DNA of 64,000 bases from contig NZ_VULQ01000001.1 of assembly GCF_009696575.1 (NCBI RefSeq), positions 186,001 through 250,000 of the forward strand, read 5' to 3'. The notes beneath the pieces were generated by a model. The model was given only the letters and a program-made list of their open reading frames with translations. It made no database searches and was not told the DNA's origin. Source of the DNA: Anaerococcus porci. Lineage in GTDB: Bacteria; Bacillota; Clostridia; Tissierellales; Peptoniphilaceae. Made by a program: the position numbers and the translations under genes. Positions within the stretch are counted from its first letter, which is position 1. The number at the start of each line of letters is the position of its first letter. Below, piece after piece: positions 1 through 8,989 of this stretch.

Positions 1-573
1 TAAGTCCATATCTTCAAGTCTATTAAGTGCTTTAATTATTTCATCTTTTGCACTACTTCCTTGAACTTTTACTGGATAAAGGAAAATCTCAATATCTTGC
101 ATTTCCTTATTTATTACTGAAATAAAATCAACTATTGCAGCCGACTTACTAGATGTTATAAGTCCAATATTTTTAGGATAATCTTTGACTTTCTTTTTTC
201 TATTTAAATCAAAATAACCTTTTTTGTAAAAATCTTCTTTTAGCTTTAAAAAACGTAAATATTCGTCAGATAGACCTGAAACTTTAATATCTTTTATCGC
301 AATAGTTAACCTTGAAGAGTATGTAGAATAAGTAAGATTTCCAATTATTACTACCATATCTCCATTATTTATATTTTCAAAGTCCTCATTTTTATAGAAA
401 AAAATAGCACAATCTACTATATCATTATCCTCTTTTAAAGAAAAGAAAATATGCTCATGCGATACTTTTAAATTAGCTATTTCCCCTTCAATACTTACAT
501 TTTGAAATAAAGGATCATGCTTAATAGATGTCTTTACATACTGATTAAATTGTTTTACACTTAAAGACTTCAA
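1..573 (-). CDS. xseA: Exodeoxyribonuclease VII large subunit, N-terminal part (runs off the window)
   Basis: Exonuclease VII degrades single-stranded DNA to oligonucleotides; XseA is its large, catalytic subunit. The 191 visible codons hold the N-terminal OB-fold (SIEGEIANLKVSHEHIFFSL) and the start of the catalytic domain (GLITSSKSAAIVDF, then YPVKVQGSSAKDEII), which match the family closely. No ATG is available. The reading frame opens with TTG at 573, two bases after the nusB stop, so translation is probably coupled to nusB. The protein is usually about 400 residues, so roughly the C-terminal half lies outside the window. Confidence 0.9.
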   Translation of the reverse strand, partial: MKSLSVKQFNQYVKTSIKHDPLFQNVSIEGEIANLKVSHEHIFFSLKEDNDIVDCAIFFYKNEDFENINNGDMVVIIGNLTYSTYSSRLTIAIKDIKVSGLSDEYLRFLKLKEDFYKKGYFDLNRKKKVKDYPKNIGLITSSKSAAIVDFISVINKEMQDIEIFLYPVKVQGSSAKDEIIKALNRLEDMDL

Positions 574-575
574 AA

Positions 576-965
576 CTATAATCTCTTTTTAGAAATTTTA
601 CCAAGTACACTGTTAATAAATTTATATCCATCACTTGTAGAATATTTTTTTGATAAGTTAACAGCTTCATTTATAGAAACACTTACTGGAATCTCTAAGT
701 AGAAAATTTCATTTATACTTAAAAACAAAATAGATTTATCAGCCTTAGATAATCTATTAAAAGAAGACTTTCCAATTTGATTTAGTATTATTTCATTTAT
801 ATCGTTATAATTTTCTAGATATGATTTTAAAGATAAGTAGCAAAATGAATCTTCTCCTAAGTCTATTTCATGATTATAAAACGAATCTTTAATATTACTT
901 ACTTCATTTATTTGATTTTCAAATATTATCTTAAAAATCCATTCTCTTTGTTTTTTTCTATTCAT
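576..965 (-). CDS. nusB: Transcription antitermination factor NusB
   Basis: NusB binds boxA RNA together with NusE (S10) and supports antitermination of rRNA operons. The 129-residue all-helical protein has the family signature near the C-terminus (PVSVSINEAVNLSKKY, then KFINSVLGKI) and normal length. Its ATG overlaps the upstream asp23 stop by one base (TAATG), and xseA follows after two bases, so efp-asp23-nusB-xseA reads as one operon, an order common in Clostridia. Confidence 0.95.
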   Translation of the reverse strand: MNRKKQREWIFKIIFENQINEVSNIKDSFYNHEIDLGEDSFCYLSLKSYLENYNDINEIILNQIGKSSFNRLSKADKSILFLSINEIFYLEIPVSVSINEAVNLSKKYSTSDGYKFINSVLGKISKKRL

Positions 966-1279
966 TATATCTTCAAACTGTTTACTTGGACATTAACTCT
1001 TTTTACAAGAAGTCCTGTCATAGTTTCAACTTGCCTTTTTACATTTTCTTGAACGTGTTTGATAGTTTTTCTAACATTAACATCTGCCCTAAGTACTAAA
1101 TTTAAATCTATAGTTACAAAGCCTTCAAACACTGAAATATTAGATGCTTTTTTAAGCTCTTTACTATCGAGTTCTTCTAATTCAACAACTCCATTTATTT
1201 CTTCTGCCGCGGTTTTTGCTATTGTTTCAATAGTTTCATTAGCGATTTTTACACTACCGTATTTAAACTCTCTAGCCAT
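965..1279 (-). CDS. Asp23/Gls24 family envelope-stress protein
   Basis: A 104-residue Asp23-domain protein (GSVKIANETIETIAKTAAEEINGV; TIDLNLVLRADVNV). Family members are abundant cytosolic or membrane-tethered proteins linked to cell-envelope homeostasis in Gram-positives; the molecular role is not settled. It sits between efp and nusB, the usual place for this paralogue, and is preceded by AAGGAG about 7 bases from ATG. A second Asp23 protein is encoded at 10563-10916. Confidence 0.9.
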   Translation of the reverse strand: MAREFKYGSVKIANETIETIAKTAAEEINGVVELEELDSKELKKASNISVFEGFVTIDLNLVLRADVNVRKTIKHVQENVKRQVETMTGLLVKRVNVQVNSLKI

Positions 1280-1302
1280 CTTTACTCCTTTTTACCTAAA
1301 AG

Positions 1303-1860
1303 TTAAACTCTAGATAAATATTCTCCATTTCTTGTATCGATTTTAATAGTGTCACCTTCATTAACAAATACTGGTACATTTATAATTGCTCCAGTTTCAA
1401 CCTCTGCAGGTTTTGTAACGTTAGTGGCTGTATCACCTTTTATTGCTGGCTCAGTTTTAACTACTTTTAACTCTACAAAGTTTGGTGCTTCAATAGAAAA
1501 AGGTTTATTCTTATAAAATCTCATTGTTGCTGTATCATTTTCTCTAATATATGATATAGCCTCTTCTACTGCATCATGATCCACTGGAATTTGTTCAAAA
1601 GTTTCTGGATCCATAAAATAATATAATTCACCATCATTGTACAAATATTGCATATCTTTTGTACTTATTATAGCTTGTTCAAACTTTTCATTTGGATTAA
1701 ATGTTACATCTTTATTTCCACCATGCATAACAGATTTTATTTTAGCTCTTACAAATGCTGCTCCCTTGCCTGGCTTAACATGTTGGAAATCTATTACTTG
1801 ATAAACATCCCCATTATATTCAAAAGTTATTCCTTTTCTTAAATCATTTGCTGATATCAT
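1303..1860 (-). CDS. efp: Translation elongation factor P
   Basis: EF-P enters the ribosomal E site and relieves stalling at polyproline stretches. The 185-residue protein has the KOW-like N-terminal domain with the modifiable loop [12 protein letters not shown] (tip lysine K32) followed by two OB domains, ending in the usual [13 protein letters not shown]. The loop proline P30 and K32 resemble the Bacillus type, whose lysine carries 5-aminopentanol, but the modifying enzymes are not in this window. AGGAGGAAT precedes the ATG. It is the first gene of the operon with asp23, nusB and xseA. Confidence 0.97.
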   Translation of the reverse strand: MISANDLRKGITFEYNGDVYQVIDFQHVKPGKGAAFVRAKIKSVMHGGNKDVTFNPNEKFEQAIISTKDMQYLYNDGELYYFMDPETFEQIPVDHDAVEEAISYIRENDTATMRFYKNKPFSIEAPNFVELKVVKTEPAIKGDTATNVTKPAEVETGAIINVPVFVNEGDTIKIDTRNGEYLSRV

Positions 1861-1889
1861 AATTCCTCCTGATTGACTCTTTTTATCTT

Positions 1890-1895
1890 ATTATA
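1890..1895 (-). promoter_or_regulatory. Probable -10 element of the efp operon
   Basis: TATAAT on the minus strand, about 30 bases upstream of the efp start codon. The hexamer 17 bases further upstream is TTTAAA, a weak -35. Confidence 0.5.
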
Positions 1896-1980
1896 CCACT
1901 TATAGAAACTTTTTTAAATTGATATGCAAATTTATGTAAAATTAACCTATATTTTTTCATATAGTAAAACATAAATCTGA

Positions 1981-1986
1981 TATAAT
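1981..1986 (+). promoter_or_regulatory. Probable -10 element of tmcAL
   Basis: TATAAT on the plus strand, 16 bases before the chosen ATG at 2003. A transcript starting about 7 bases downstream would begin near 1993. This argues against the GTG at 1991 as start codon. Confidence 0.5.
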
Positions 1987-2002
1987 ATAAGTGGTGATTA
2001 AA

Positions 2003-3169
2003 ATGAAAAAAATAGGAATTATATCAGAATTTAACCCATTTCACAATGGTCATGAATACATATTAAAAGAAGCTAGAAAAATATCTCAAGCTGATATTCT
2101 TGTAAGTATAATGAGTGGCGATTTTGTCCAAAGAGGTCAAGCAAGTATTATTGATAAATATAAAAGAGCTAATTGTGCAATTAAATATTCTGACCTCATT
2201 GTTGAAATGCCTACATTTATAAGTTTACAATCTGCAAACTTTTTTGCTTATAAAAATATAGAATTATTAAATAAGATTAACATAGACTACTTAGCATTTG
2301 GAATTGAAAATATTGAAGAAAGTCAATTTTTTGATTATGCTAATGAAATTATCGATAATGAAGATAAGATAAATTTCAAGATCAGGGAATTTATGGATAA
2401 CGGATACTCATATACAAAAGCTTCTTACTTAGCAAGCAATGAAATAATAGATGATACTTTATTTTTAACATCCAATAATATTCTTGCCCTAGAATATATA
2501 AGGGCTATCAAAAAAATAAACTCAAATATAAAGCCTATAGCAATAAAAAGAATTGGAGCAAACAATAGAGATTTATCTTTAGGAAAAGATATTTTCTCAT
2601 CATCAACATCTATAAGAAATAATATAGAAAATGAAAATATAAATACATACTTACCTAAATATTCTTATGAAAAAATCCTTGCTTTTAAAGATGAATATAA
2701 AAATTTTCCAAAAGATGATTATATATATAATATTTTTAGATATAAAATTCTTGTAGAAAAAGCTCCAATGAATAAGTGTCTATGTTATGAAAATGGAATA
2801 GATAATCTGCTAAGAAAACTAGCTGAAAATAATAACAATTATAAAGACTTTTTAGAAAAAGCAATAAGTCAAAGATTTACAAAATCTAGAATTAGAAGAC
2901 TAATTTTAAACTATTGCTTAGATAATTTTACAGAGTTGAATAATATAAACATTAACTTTTTAAAAGTCCTATCCTTTAGCGAAGATTCTAAAGTTTTATT
3001 AAAAAATAAAAATATAAATTTTGTAATTAGAAAAAAAGATGCCAACTCTTTAAATTTAGATAATAAAAAAATCTATGATAAAATGGTTGATTCTTCTAAT
3101 CTATACTCTCTTATCATAGGTAGAGAATTAAACTATGATTTTACTAGACATATAAAAATTACTGAATGA
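2003..3169 (+). CDS. tmcAL: tRNA(Met) cytidine acetate ligase (TmcAL, formerly YlbM/DUF795)
   Basis: TmcAL activates acetate with ATP and acetylates C34 of the elongator tRNA-Met anticodon, helping distinguish AUG from AUA. The 388-residue protein begins with the nucleotidyltransferase motif GIISEFNPFHNGHEY (HxGH) and has the second motif SSSTSIRNNI near residue 205. I chose ATG 2003, preceded by GTGGTGATT, rather than the in-frame GTG at 1991, because the likely -10 box lies at 1981-1986. Divergent from efp, as a single-gene unit closed by a hairpin at 3181. Confidence 0.93.
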   Translation: MKKIGIISEFNPFHNGHEYILKEARKISQADILVSIMSGDFVQRGQASIIDKYKRANCAIKYSDLIVEMPTFISLQSANFFAYKNIELLNKINIDYLAFGIENIEESQFFDYANEIIDNEDKINFKIREFMDNGYSYTKASYLASNEIIDDTLFLTSNNILALEYIRAIKKINSNIKPIAIKRIGANNRDLSLGKDIFSSSTSIRNNIENENINTYLPKYSYEKILAFKDEYKNFPKDDYIYNIFRYKILVEKAPMNKCLCYENGIDNLLRKLAENNNNYKDFLEKAISQRFTKSRIRRLILNYCLDNFTELNNININFLKVLSFSEDSKVLLKNKNINFVIRKKDANSLNLDNKKIYDKMVDSSNLYSLIIGRELNYDFTRHIKITE

Positions 3170-3180
3170 AAATAAAATAA

Positions 3181-3228
3181 GACTCTATAATAATTTGTTT
3201 CTACAAAACTACAAGTTATTATAGAGTC
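3181..3228. terminator. Hairpin terminator between convergent genes
   Basis: Arms at 3181-3197 and 3212-3228 (17 bases, one mismatch) around a 14-base loop, followed by an AT-rich tail. It separates tmcAL from the converging transporter remnant and may serve both strands. Confidence 0.7.
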
Positions 3229-3260
3229 TATTATAATATTTTTATAAAATTCTTAATTTT

Positions 3261-4821
3261 TTACTTGAAATTCTCAATATTTAATATTCCATCAAGTCTT
3301 TCAAGATAATTTTCATCTTGATTATGCGTTATTACTATTCTTGTTAAATCATTTAAGATAAAAATCAGATTTTCGATTACTTGTGCTGATTTTGGGTCTA
3401 ATCCTGAAGTTGGTTCATCAAAGATTATTATCTTTACCTTATTTACTAAATCTCTTGCCAATTCTATTCTTTTCTCCTCCAGAAATAGTATTCTTATTAA
3501 GAATATTATTTTTGACCTTATTAGATAAAATTTTTAATCCAACTAAATCTATAACTTTATTATAAAGACTTACATCTATATCTTTATACATGCTTATATT
3601 GTTATATAAACTATCCTTAAGTATAAAATTATCTTGAGGTATATAATAATATATCTTCTTCTTTAAATTGCTTTAATGGTGTATTTTCAAAAAATATATT
3701 ACCACTATAATCTTTTTCTATTTTCATTAATATCTTTGCAAGAGTTGATTTTCCTGAGCCACTAGAACCTATAATAGCATATGACTTGTATTTATCAAAT
3801 TTAAAATTAAGGTCAGAAAAAACCAGTGTTTTTTTTATATTTGAAACTTAAATTATTTATAGTAATTTCTTGCTTTGGTGTAATTATTTTTTTAAATTTA
3901 ACATTTTCACTTATGATTATCCCAGAAAAAATCTTATTTTTATGCTTTTAGATGTATTGAGTTCTACAAAGTGTCTGAATCCATCTGCTATAGCATTTGA
4001 TGATGTTCATACAATTGTAATTGCAGAAAGTATCATAGTTGAATCTAAACTATTAAAAGAAATAAGTAAAGAACATATAGATACATTAATAATTAAAGTT
4101 ATCCCACTTAAAGTAGTCATTGTTTCCATTAACATTCTTTTACTTATATTCAATTTTTTAATTGATTCTAATGCTTTTTTTATCACTTTTAGAAAAAAAT
4201 CTACAAATGATTTGCTATTTTTTGATTGTTTTACTTGTAAATATCCATCTAAAGATTCATATAATTTATTCAAATAAATCTCATTATTATTAGAATATTC
4301 CATTTGTAAAAAATTTTTTTGGCAAAATTTTTTCCTACAAATAAAGGATACAAATATAACTGTTAACATTATTGCTACATGTATTCTTACCAAAAAAACA
4401 AAAATATTAAAACTTGACCAAGATACATACATGAGTAAACTAAATTTAATAAATAATTTAATCTAAATTGATCTACATCTTTATCAATAATATTTATATA
4501 ATAGCTAGTATCAAATTTATATTTTGAAGTTTTCATCTTATATAAAGATTTCATATAATCTACTCTTATATCATCACTAATGTTTATAGTGAAATCATTA
4601 GCATATTTTTGACTTATATACATACACAAAAGATAAATTAGAAAAAAAGAGATAGATATCCCTATATAATATGTAGATTCTATAAATTCCCCATCTAACA
4701 TAAGTCTTGTAATATTGGATAGGTCTAAAGAAGCAATACTAAAAAAACATATAGCAAACCAACTAGCAATTAGAGATATTATAAGAGATTTTTTATTTTT
4801 AAAAATATATTCTTTAATCAT
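3261..4821 (-). pseudogene. Broken ABC exporter (membrane domain plus ATPase) with several frameshifts
   Basis: The pieces together read as one type-I ABC exporter. A membrane part starts at ATG 4821 (MIKEYIFKNKKSLIISLI, several hydrophobic helices), continues in another frame from about 4420 to 4007, and is followed by an ATPase domain. Translating the minus strand I see Walker A GSSGSGKST near 3750, a signature motif split by a frameshift near 3476 (SGG in one frame, EKRIELARD in the next), and Walker B IIIFDEPTSGLD near 3425. At least four frame changes are needed, so no working transporter is made. Its ATG overlaps the stop of the SPASM gene upstream (ATGA), so the two were once co-translated. 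Substrate inferred to be a modified peptide. Confidence 0.85.
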
Positions 4822-5297
4822 GATCTTGATTCCTTGATTTTTTCCTTTATATATTTATCTTTAATTTTTCTTTTAAATTCACATAATCTTCCATGTTTAG
4901 ATTGTTTATAAAACAAAATAGATGCTGGACATACAGAGCAAGAATTTTTATTTATACACTCTTTACATCTTTTAAATTTCCTAATAGATTGTAAAATATT
5001 TGTTATCTTTCTGAGTTTAGAATTAAAAATATGTCCCTTATTATATTCTCCTAATTTGTAATCACCATGTCCTAAAAACATATGACAAGGTATAATATTT
5101 AGAAATGGATCAATTGCAAAAGAATGGATTCCTGCATCACAAAATATATCATCATAATAAGAGCTTGAAAACGATTTGTCTAACATTAATTTATTAGCTA
5201 TATTATTTTCAATATCTAAATTATTTTCTTTATCTATATCTTTAAATTCTAAAGTATCATCACCATAACAATCTACAATAAGTGTCTTTGTATTTAT
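4818..5297 (-). pseudogene. C-terminal remnant of a radical SAM/SPASM peptide-maturation protein
   Basis: The open frame runs from 5297 (just after a TAA) to the TGA at 4818 without a convincing start. It contains a cysteine-rich SPASM-type region: CDAGIHSFAIDPFLNIIPC, then CKECINKNSCSVCPAS, plus a last cysteine near the end. SPASM domains hold auxiliary iron-sulfur clusters in peptide-modifying radical SAM enzymes. The radical SAM core with CxxxCxxC is missing, so this is the 3' end of a truncated gene. Coupled to the broken ABC exporter, it looks like the residue of a RiPP (ribosomal peptide) biosynthesis locus. No precursor peptide gene was found in the 195 AT-rich bases upstream. Confidence 0.75.
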
Positions 5298-5492
5298 TTA
5301 AGCAATATTTTTAAAAATTTGATTTTAATAGAATATAACATATTATATTAAATTAATTATAATTGAATTTATTATATATAAGATAATTAATATTATTGCT
5401 TAGAATATTAGTATTGTAATATTTTAGATAAAAAATAAACTCTAAATCATAAAAACTATGCGTTCTATGATAAAGAATTCATTTTTTAATTC

Positions 5493-5975
5493 TTATTTTT
5501 GATTTAATATATGTTGCCTGTTTTTTTCTAGAGATTGAGCTAGTTTATTAAAATTGTCACTAGATTTAGAAAATAATTGATCTACATATTGATAAGATTG
5601 TTTTTTAATACTATTTGCTTGATTGTTTGCTTCTTCAATTATTCTTCTAGCTTCATCTTTGGCCTGAGTTGTTATTTGATGTTCCGAAATCATCTTTTGA
5701 TATTGGTTTTTAGCTTGTTCTTTGAAATTATTAATTTGACTATTAGCATTTTCTATTTTTGACTTAGCTTCATTTTCTGCTTCTTGTAAAATTCTATCCT
5801 TTTCATCATTAATCCATTGAGCATTTTTAATTTCTGCTGGTAATGAATCTCTCATTTCTCTTACAATTTCAAATATTTCATCTGGGTCTACTGAAACCTT
5901 TCTTGAAAATGGAACAGAACTAGCATTATCCATTATATCTTCTATTTCATCAATTAATTCATTAATATTTGCCAT
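5493..5975 (-). CDS. Coiled-coil protein of unknown function encoded next to coaD
   Basis: I do not recognise a catalytic domain. The 160-residue protein has an acidic N-terminus (MANINELIDEIEDIMDNA) and a conserved-looking block RKVSVDPDEIFEIVREMRDSLPAEI. From about residue 60 it becomes a charged, Ala/Glu/Lys/Gln-rich helix typical of V-ATPase stalk subunits or DivIVA-like coiled coils. No signal peptide or membrane segment is evident. Similar proteins beside coaD in Clostridia are loosely annotated as ATPase; nothing here supports ATP binding. It starts two bases after the coaD stop and is the last gene of the asp23-fakA-recG-rsmD-coaD operon. Confidence 0.75.
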   Translation of the reverse strand: MANINELIDEIEDIMDNASSVPFSRKVSVDPDEIFEIVREMRDSLPAEIKNAQWINDEKDRILQEAENEAKSKIENANSQINNFKEQAKNQYQKMISEHQITTQAKDEARRIIEEANNQANSIKKQSYQYVDQLFSKSSDNFNKLAQSLEKNRQHILNQK

Positions 5976-5977
5976 AA

Positions 5978-6469
5978 TTACCTTCCTCCTATATCAACCT
6001 TATCTTCTATAGCTTTTTTTACATTTTTTGATACAAATTTGGATACATCTCCACCAAAACTTGCTAGCTCTCTTACTCCGCTTGAACTTATAAAGGAGTA
6101 TCTTGGGTCTGATAGCAAAAATATAGTTTCAAAACCTGGATAAAGGCTAGAGTTAAATTGTGCAATATTAATTTCATATTCATAATCAGTCACAGCCCTT
6201 ATACCTCTGACAATTGTCTTTGAATTTTCTTTTTTTGCAAAATCTACTAGCAAACCATCAAATTCTTTTACAACAACATTATCTAACTTGTATTCTTTTA
6301 TGTCTTGCTTAATTAATTCTATTCTCTCTTCAATTGAAAAAAGAGTGTGTTTGACTTCATTTATTAATATAGCTACCACAACTTCATCAAACATTTTACT
6401 AAGTCTTTCAATTATATCTAAATGTCCAATAGTAATTGGGTCAAAGCTACCTGGATATATCACTTTCAT
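5978..6469 (-). CDS. coaD: Pantetheine-phosphate adenylyltransferase
   Basis: CoaD transfers AMP from ATP to 4'-phosphopantetheine, the penultimate step of coenzyme A synthesis. The 163-residue protein has the nucleotidyltransferase motif YPGSFDPITIGHLDII (TxGH type) at the N-terminus and ISSSGVRELASFGGDV near residue 130, with normal length. Its start lies 23 bases inside the 3' end of rsmD, the usual rsmD-coaD pairing in Firmicutes. Confidence 0.97.
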   Translation of the reverse strand: MKVIYPGSFDPITIGHLDIIERLSKMFDEVVVAILINEVKHTLFSIEERIELIKQDIKEYKLDNVVVKEFDGLLVDFAKKENSKTIVRGIRAVTDYEYEINIAQFNSSLYPGFETIFLLSDPRYSFISSSGVRELASFGGDVSKFVSKNVKKAIEDKVDIGGR

Positions 6470-7007
6470 AGCAATAAAATTTCACGATTTTCCTTCCATA
6501 TTTTTTTTCTTTGATTAGTCTTAAATAATCCATGTCAGAAAAATCTAAATTTCTATCTGATTCGCTTATTATTATACCATTATTCTTCAATAAATGATAG
6601 TTTAATATAAGCTCTAGACTAATTTTAAGATAATCTTCTTTGTAGGGAGGATCTAAGAATATGTAATCAAATTTATAAGACTTATCCCTACAAATTTCTA
6701 AAGTTTTTCTAAAATCTCCTTTTATAGTTTCATTCTTTTTGTTAGAAATTTTTTCTAAATTTTCTTTAAGTATCTGATAATTAGACCTGTTTAATTCTCC
6801 AAATACAACAAAACTTGCTCCATGGGACAGAAATTCTATACCCATTTGACCAGTGCAAGCAAATAAGTCAAGTGCTGTAAAACTTTCCTTATAAGGATAT
6901 AGTATAGTAAATATTGCCTCTTTTACTTTATTATCTGTTGGTCTTGAGTTTTTTGCTTTTGGAGATTTAAGATTAAATCCCTTATAGATTCCTGATATTA
7001 CTCTCAT
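6447..7007 (-). CDS. rsmD: 16S rRNA (guanine-966-N2)-methyltransferase RsmD
   Basis: Methylates N2 of G966 in 16S rRNA. It opens with MRVISGIYKGFNLKSP and RPTDNKVKEAIFTIL, has the SAM-binding segment ALDLFACTGQMGIE and the amino-methylase motif DYIFLDPPYKEDY (DPPY) near residue 118. The 186 residues match the family length. The ATG overlaps the recG stop by one base (TAATG), and coaD overlaps its 3' end. Confidence 0.95.
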   Translation of the reverse strand: MRVISGIYKGFNLKSPKAKNSRPTDNKVKEAIFTILYPYKESFTALDLFACTGQMGIEFLSHGASFVVFGELNRSNYQILKENLEKISNKKNETIKGDFRKTLEICRDKSYKFDYIFLDPPYKEDYLKISLELILNYHLLKNNGIIISESDRNLDFSDMDYLRLIKEKKYGRKIVKFYCYESDISR

Positions 7008-8986
7008 TAGTTTAGTACAATTCCCTTATCAATGTTAAAATAATTTTCTAGATATTTTAGGTTTATATTTTTGAAATTTTCCTCTTTTGAAAATTCGAAA
7101 ATTTCAAAACACAAATTAATCTCATTTTCTTTTAAGTTAAAATAGTCTATGTCATTTAAGTTTTTACCATGCTGAATTGTAGATAATATTTTTCCAGCAC
7201 CTCTAAGCTTTAGATCTTTTCTAGCAATTTCAAAACCATCGTTAGAGTTTTTTATAATATTAAGCTTACTCTTTTCATTGAATTTTTCACATATTAAATA
7301 GCAATAAGACTCATACCTACCCCTACCTATTCTTCCTCTAAGTTGGTGAAGAGAAGATAGACCAAAATTATTGGCGTTGTATATAAGCATAGTATTAGCA
7401 TTTTTAATATCTATACCAACCTCAATTACAGTTGTGGATATAAGTATATCTATATTTCCCTTTGAAAATTCTTTAAGTATATCTTCTTTTTCAATTGATT
7501 TTAATTTTCCATGAAGCTTTTTAACCTTATATTCTCTAAAGTTACTCTTATAATAAGAATATAAGTTTTCAACAGAATTCTTATCATCACTATCTATAGA
7601 ATCACTTACTATATAAACTTGCCTACCCTCAGCTAATACTTTTTTTAACTTATTATCAATTGAGTTTCTCATAGATTCAAGAATTATTTCTGTTCTTATT
7701 TCTCCTCTTCCCTTAGGTAGCTCTGTTATTTGTGATAAATTCAACAATTTCGAAATTTTTAGATAAAGTGTTCTAGGTATAGGTGTAGCAGTCATTGTAA
7801 GATAATTAGCATTACTTCCCTTTTGATAGAGACTTTGTCTTTGTCTTACACCAAATCTATGTTGTTCATCAGCTACTATAAATTTCAGATTATTAAAATC
7901 TACATCATCAACTATTAAGGCATGGGTACCTATAAGAATGTCAATTTTACCTTTTTTAAGATCCATTTTAATCTTATCTTTATTTTTAGTCGATGATGTA
8001 AGAAGAGAAACTTTAAGGCCAAAAGATTCAATAAAATCTTTGTTTTTCTCATATTGTTGACTTGCTAGCACCTCTGTTGGTACCATCATTGCAGATTGGT
8101 ATTTATTTAAACCAAAAATAATCATACTTATGATTGCTATAATTGTTTTTCCACTTCCAACATCCCCACAGAGTAGTCTATTCATAGGACTATTGCTATT
8201 TATATCATTTAAAATGTCGACCAATGACTTATACTGACTTGAGGTTAGCTCAAAATCAAGTTTTCCTAAAATTTCATCAAGATTATACTCTAAATCTAAT
8301 TTTTGATAGTAGTTCTCCTTATTCATCAGATATATAAAAATCAATTCTTTTAAGAAATCTACAATTTTTATTTCAGACTTTGCTTTTTTTAATTTAATAA
8401 TTGAACTTGGGCTATGAATTTCCTTTAAATTTGATAATTTACTAGAAAATTCAAACTTTCTTATTAGCTTGTTACCTAAAAAATTTTCATCCATATTGTA
8501 GTATTTTAAGGCCTCATTGATAAAATTTCGTAGGTTATTATTTGTTATAGATCTAGTTAAAGAATAGATTGGAATGATACTTCCAATACTTAAATCTTTA
8601 AGATTTGTAAACATCGGGTTATAACATTCAAAATTTTGCCCATCAGTTTTAACTTTGGTATAAAACTTATATGTCTCACCTATCTTCAGTTTTCTTGGTG
8701 AAAACTTATCATTAAACCATATTAATTTTATTTTTTTTTCATTTTCACTAGCATAAAGATAAGATATGGTAGATTTTCTTGAATACTTCATATAAATTTT
8801 TGATTCGATAGTCCATTCAAAATAGTGCTTGTTTTCATCAATATTTGAAGATAACATAAATTTTTTTGACCTATCCTCATACTCTTTTGGATAATAATTA
8901 TATAAGTCACTAACTGAATTTATTGATAATCTTTGCAAACATTCTTTCTTCTTTTTACCAATACCCTTAATATCAGTAAGATCCAT
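7007..8986 (-). CDS. recG: ATP-dependent DNA helicase RecG
   Basis: RecG remodels stalled replication forks and Holliday junctions. The 659-residue protein begins with the wedge/OB region and has all helicase motifs in order: I GDVGSGKT, II VADEQHRFGVRQR, III TATPIPRTLYL, V ISTTVIEVGIDIKNAN, VI QLRGRIGRGR. It is slightly shorter than many homologues (about 680-690) but looks intact. It follows fakA with three bases between and precedes rsmD with a one-base overlap. Confidence 0.97.
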   Translation of the reverse strand: MDLTDIKGIGKKKKECLQRLSINSVSDLYNYYPKEYEDRSKKFMLSSNIDENKHYFEWTIESKIYMKYSRKSTISYLYASENEKKIKLIWFNDKFSPRKLKIGETYKFYTKVKTDGQNFECYNPMFTNLKDLSIGSIIPIYSLTRSITNNNLRNFINEALKYYNMDENFLGNKLIRKFEFSSKLSNLKEIHSPSSIIKLKKAKSEIKIVDFLKELIFIYLMNKENYYQKLDLEYNLDEILGKLDFELTSSQYKSLVDILNDINSNSPMNRLLCGDVGSGKTIIAIISMIIFGLNKYQSAMMVPTEVLASQQYEKNKDFIESFGLKVSLLTSSTKNKDKIKMDLKKGKIDILIGTHALIVDDVDFNNLKFIVADEQHRFGVRQRQSLYQKGSNANYLTMTATPIPRTLYLKISKLLNLSQITELPKGRGEIRTEIILESMRNSIDNKLKKVLAEGRQVYIVSDSIDSDDKNSVENLYSYYKSNFREYKVKKLHGKLKSIEKEDILKEFSKGNIDILISTTVIEVGIDIKNANTMLIYNANNFGLSSLHQLRGRIGRGRYESYCYLICEKFNEKSKLNIIKNSNDGFEIARKDLKLRGAGKILSTIQHGKNLNDIDYFNLKENEINLCFEIFEFSKEENFKNINLKYLENYFNIDKGIVLN

Positions 8987-8989
8987 TAT

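Noticed and set aside
1991-2002. GTG start for tmcAL
   Set aside because: GTGGTGATT serves as the ribosome-binding region and the -10 box is only about 5 bases upstream.
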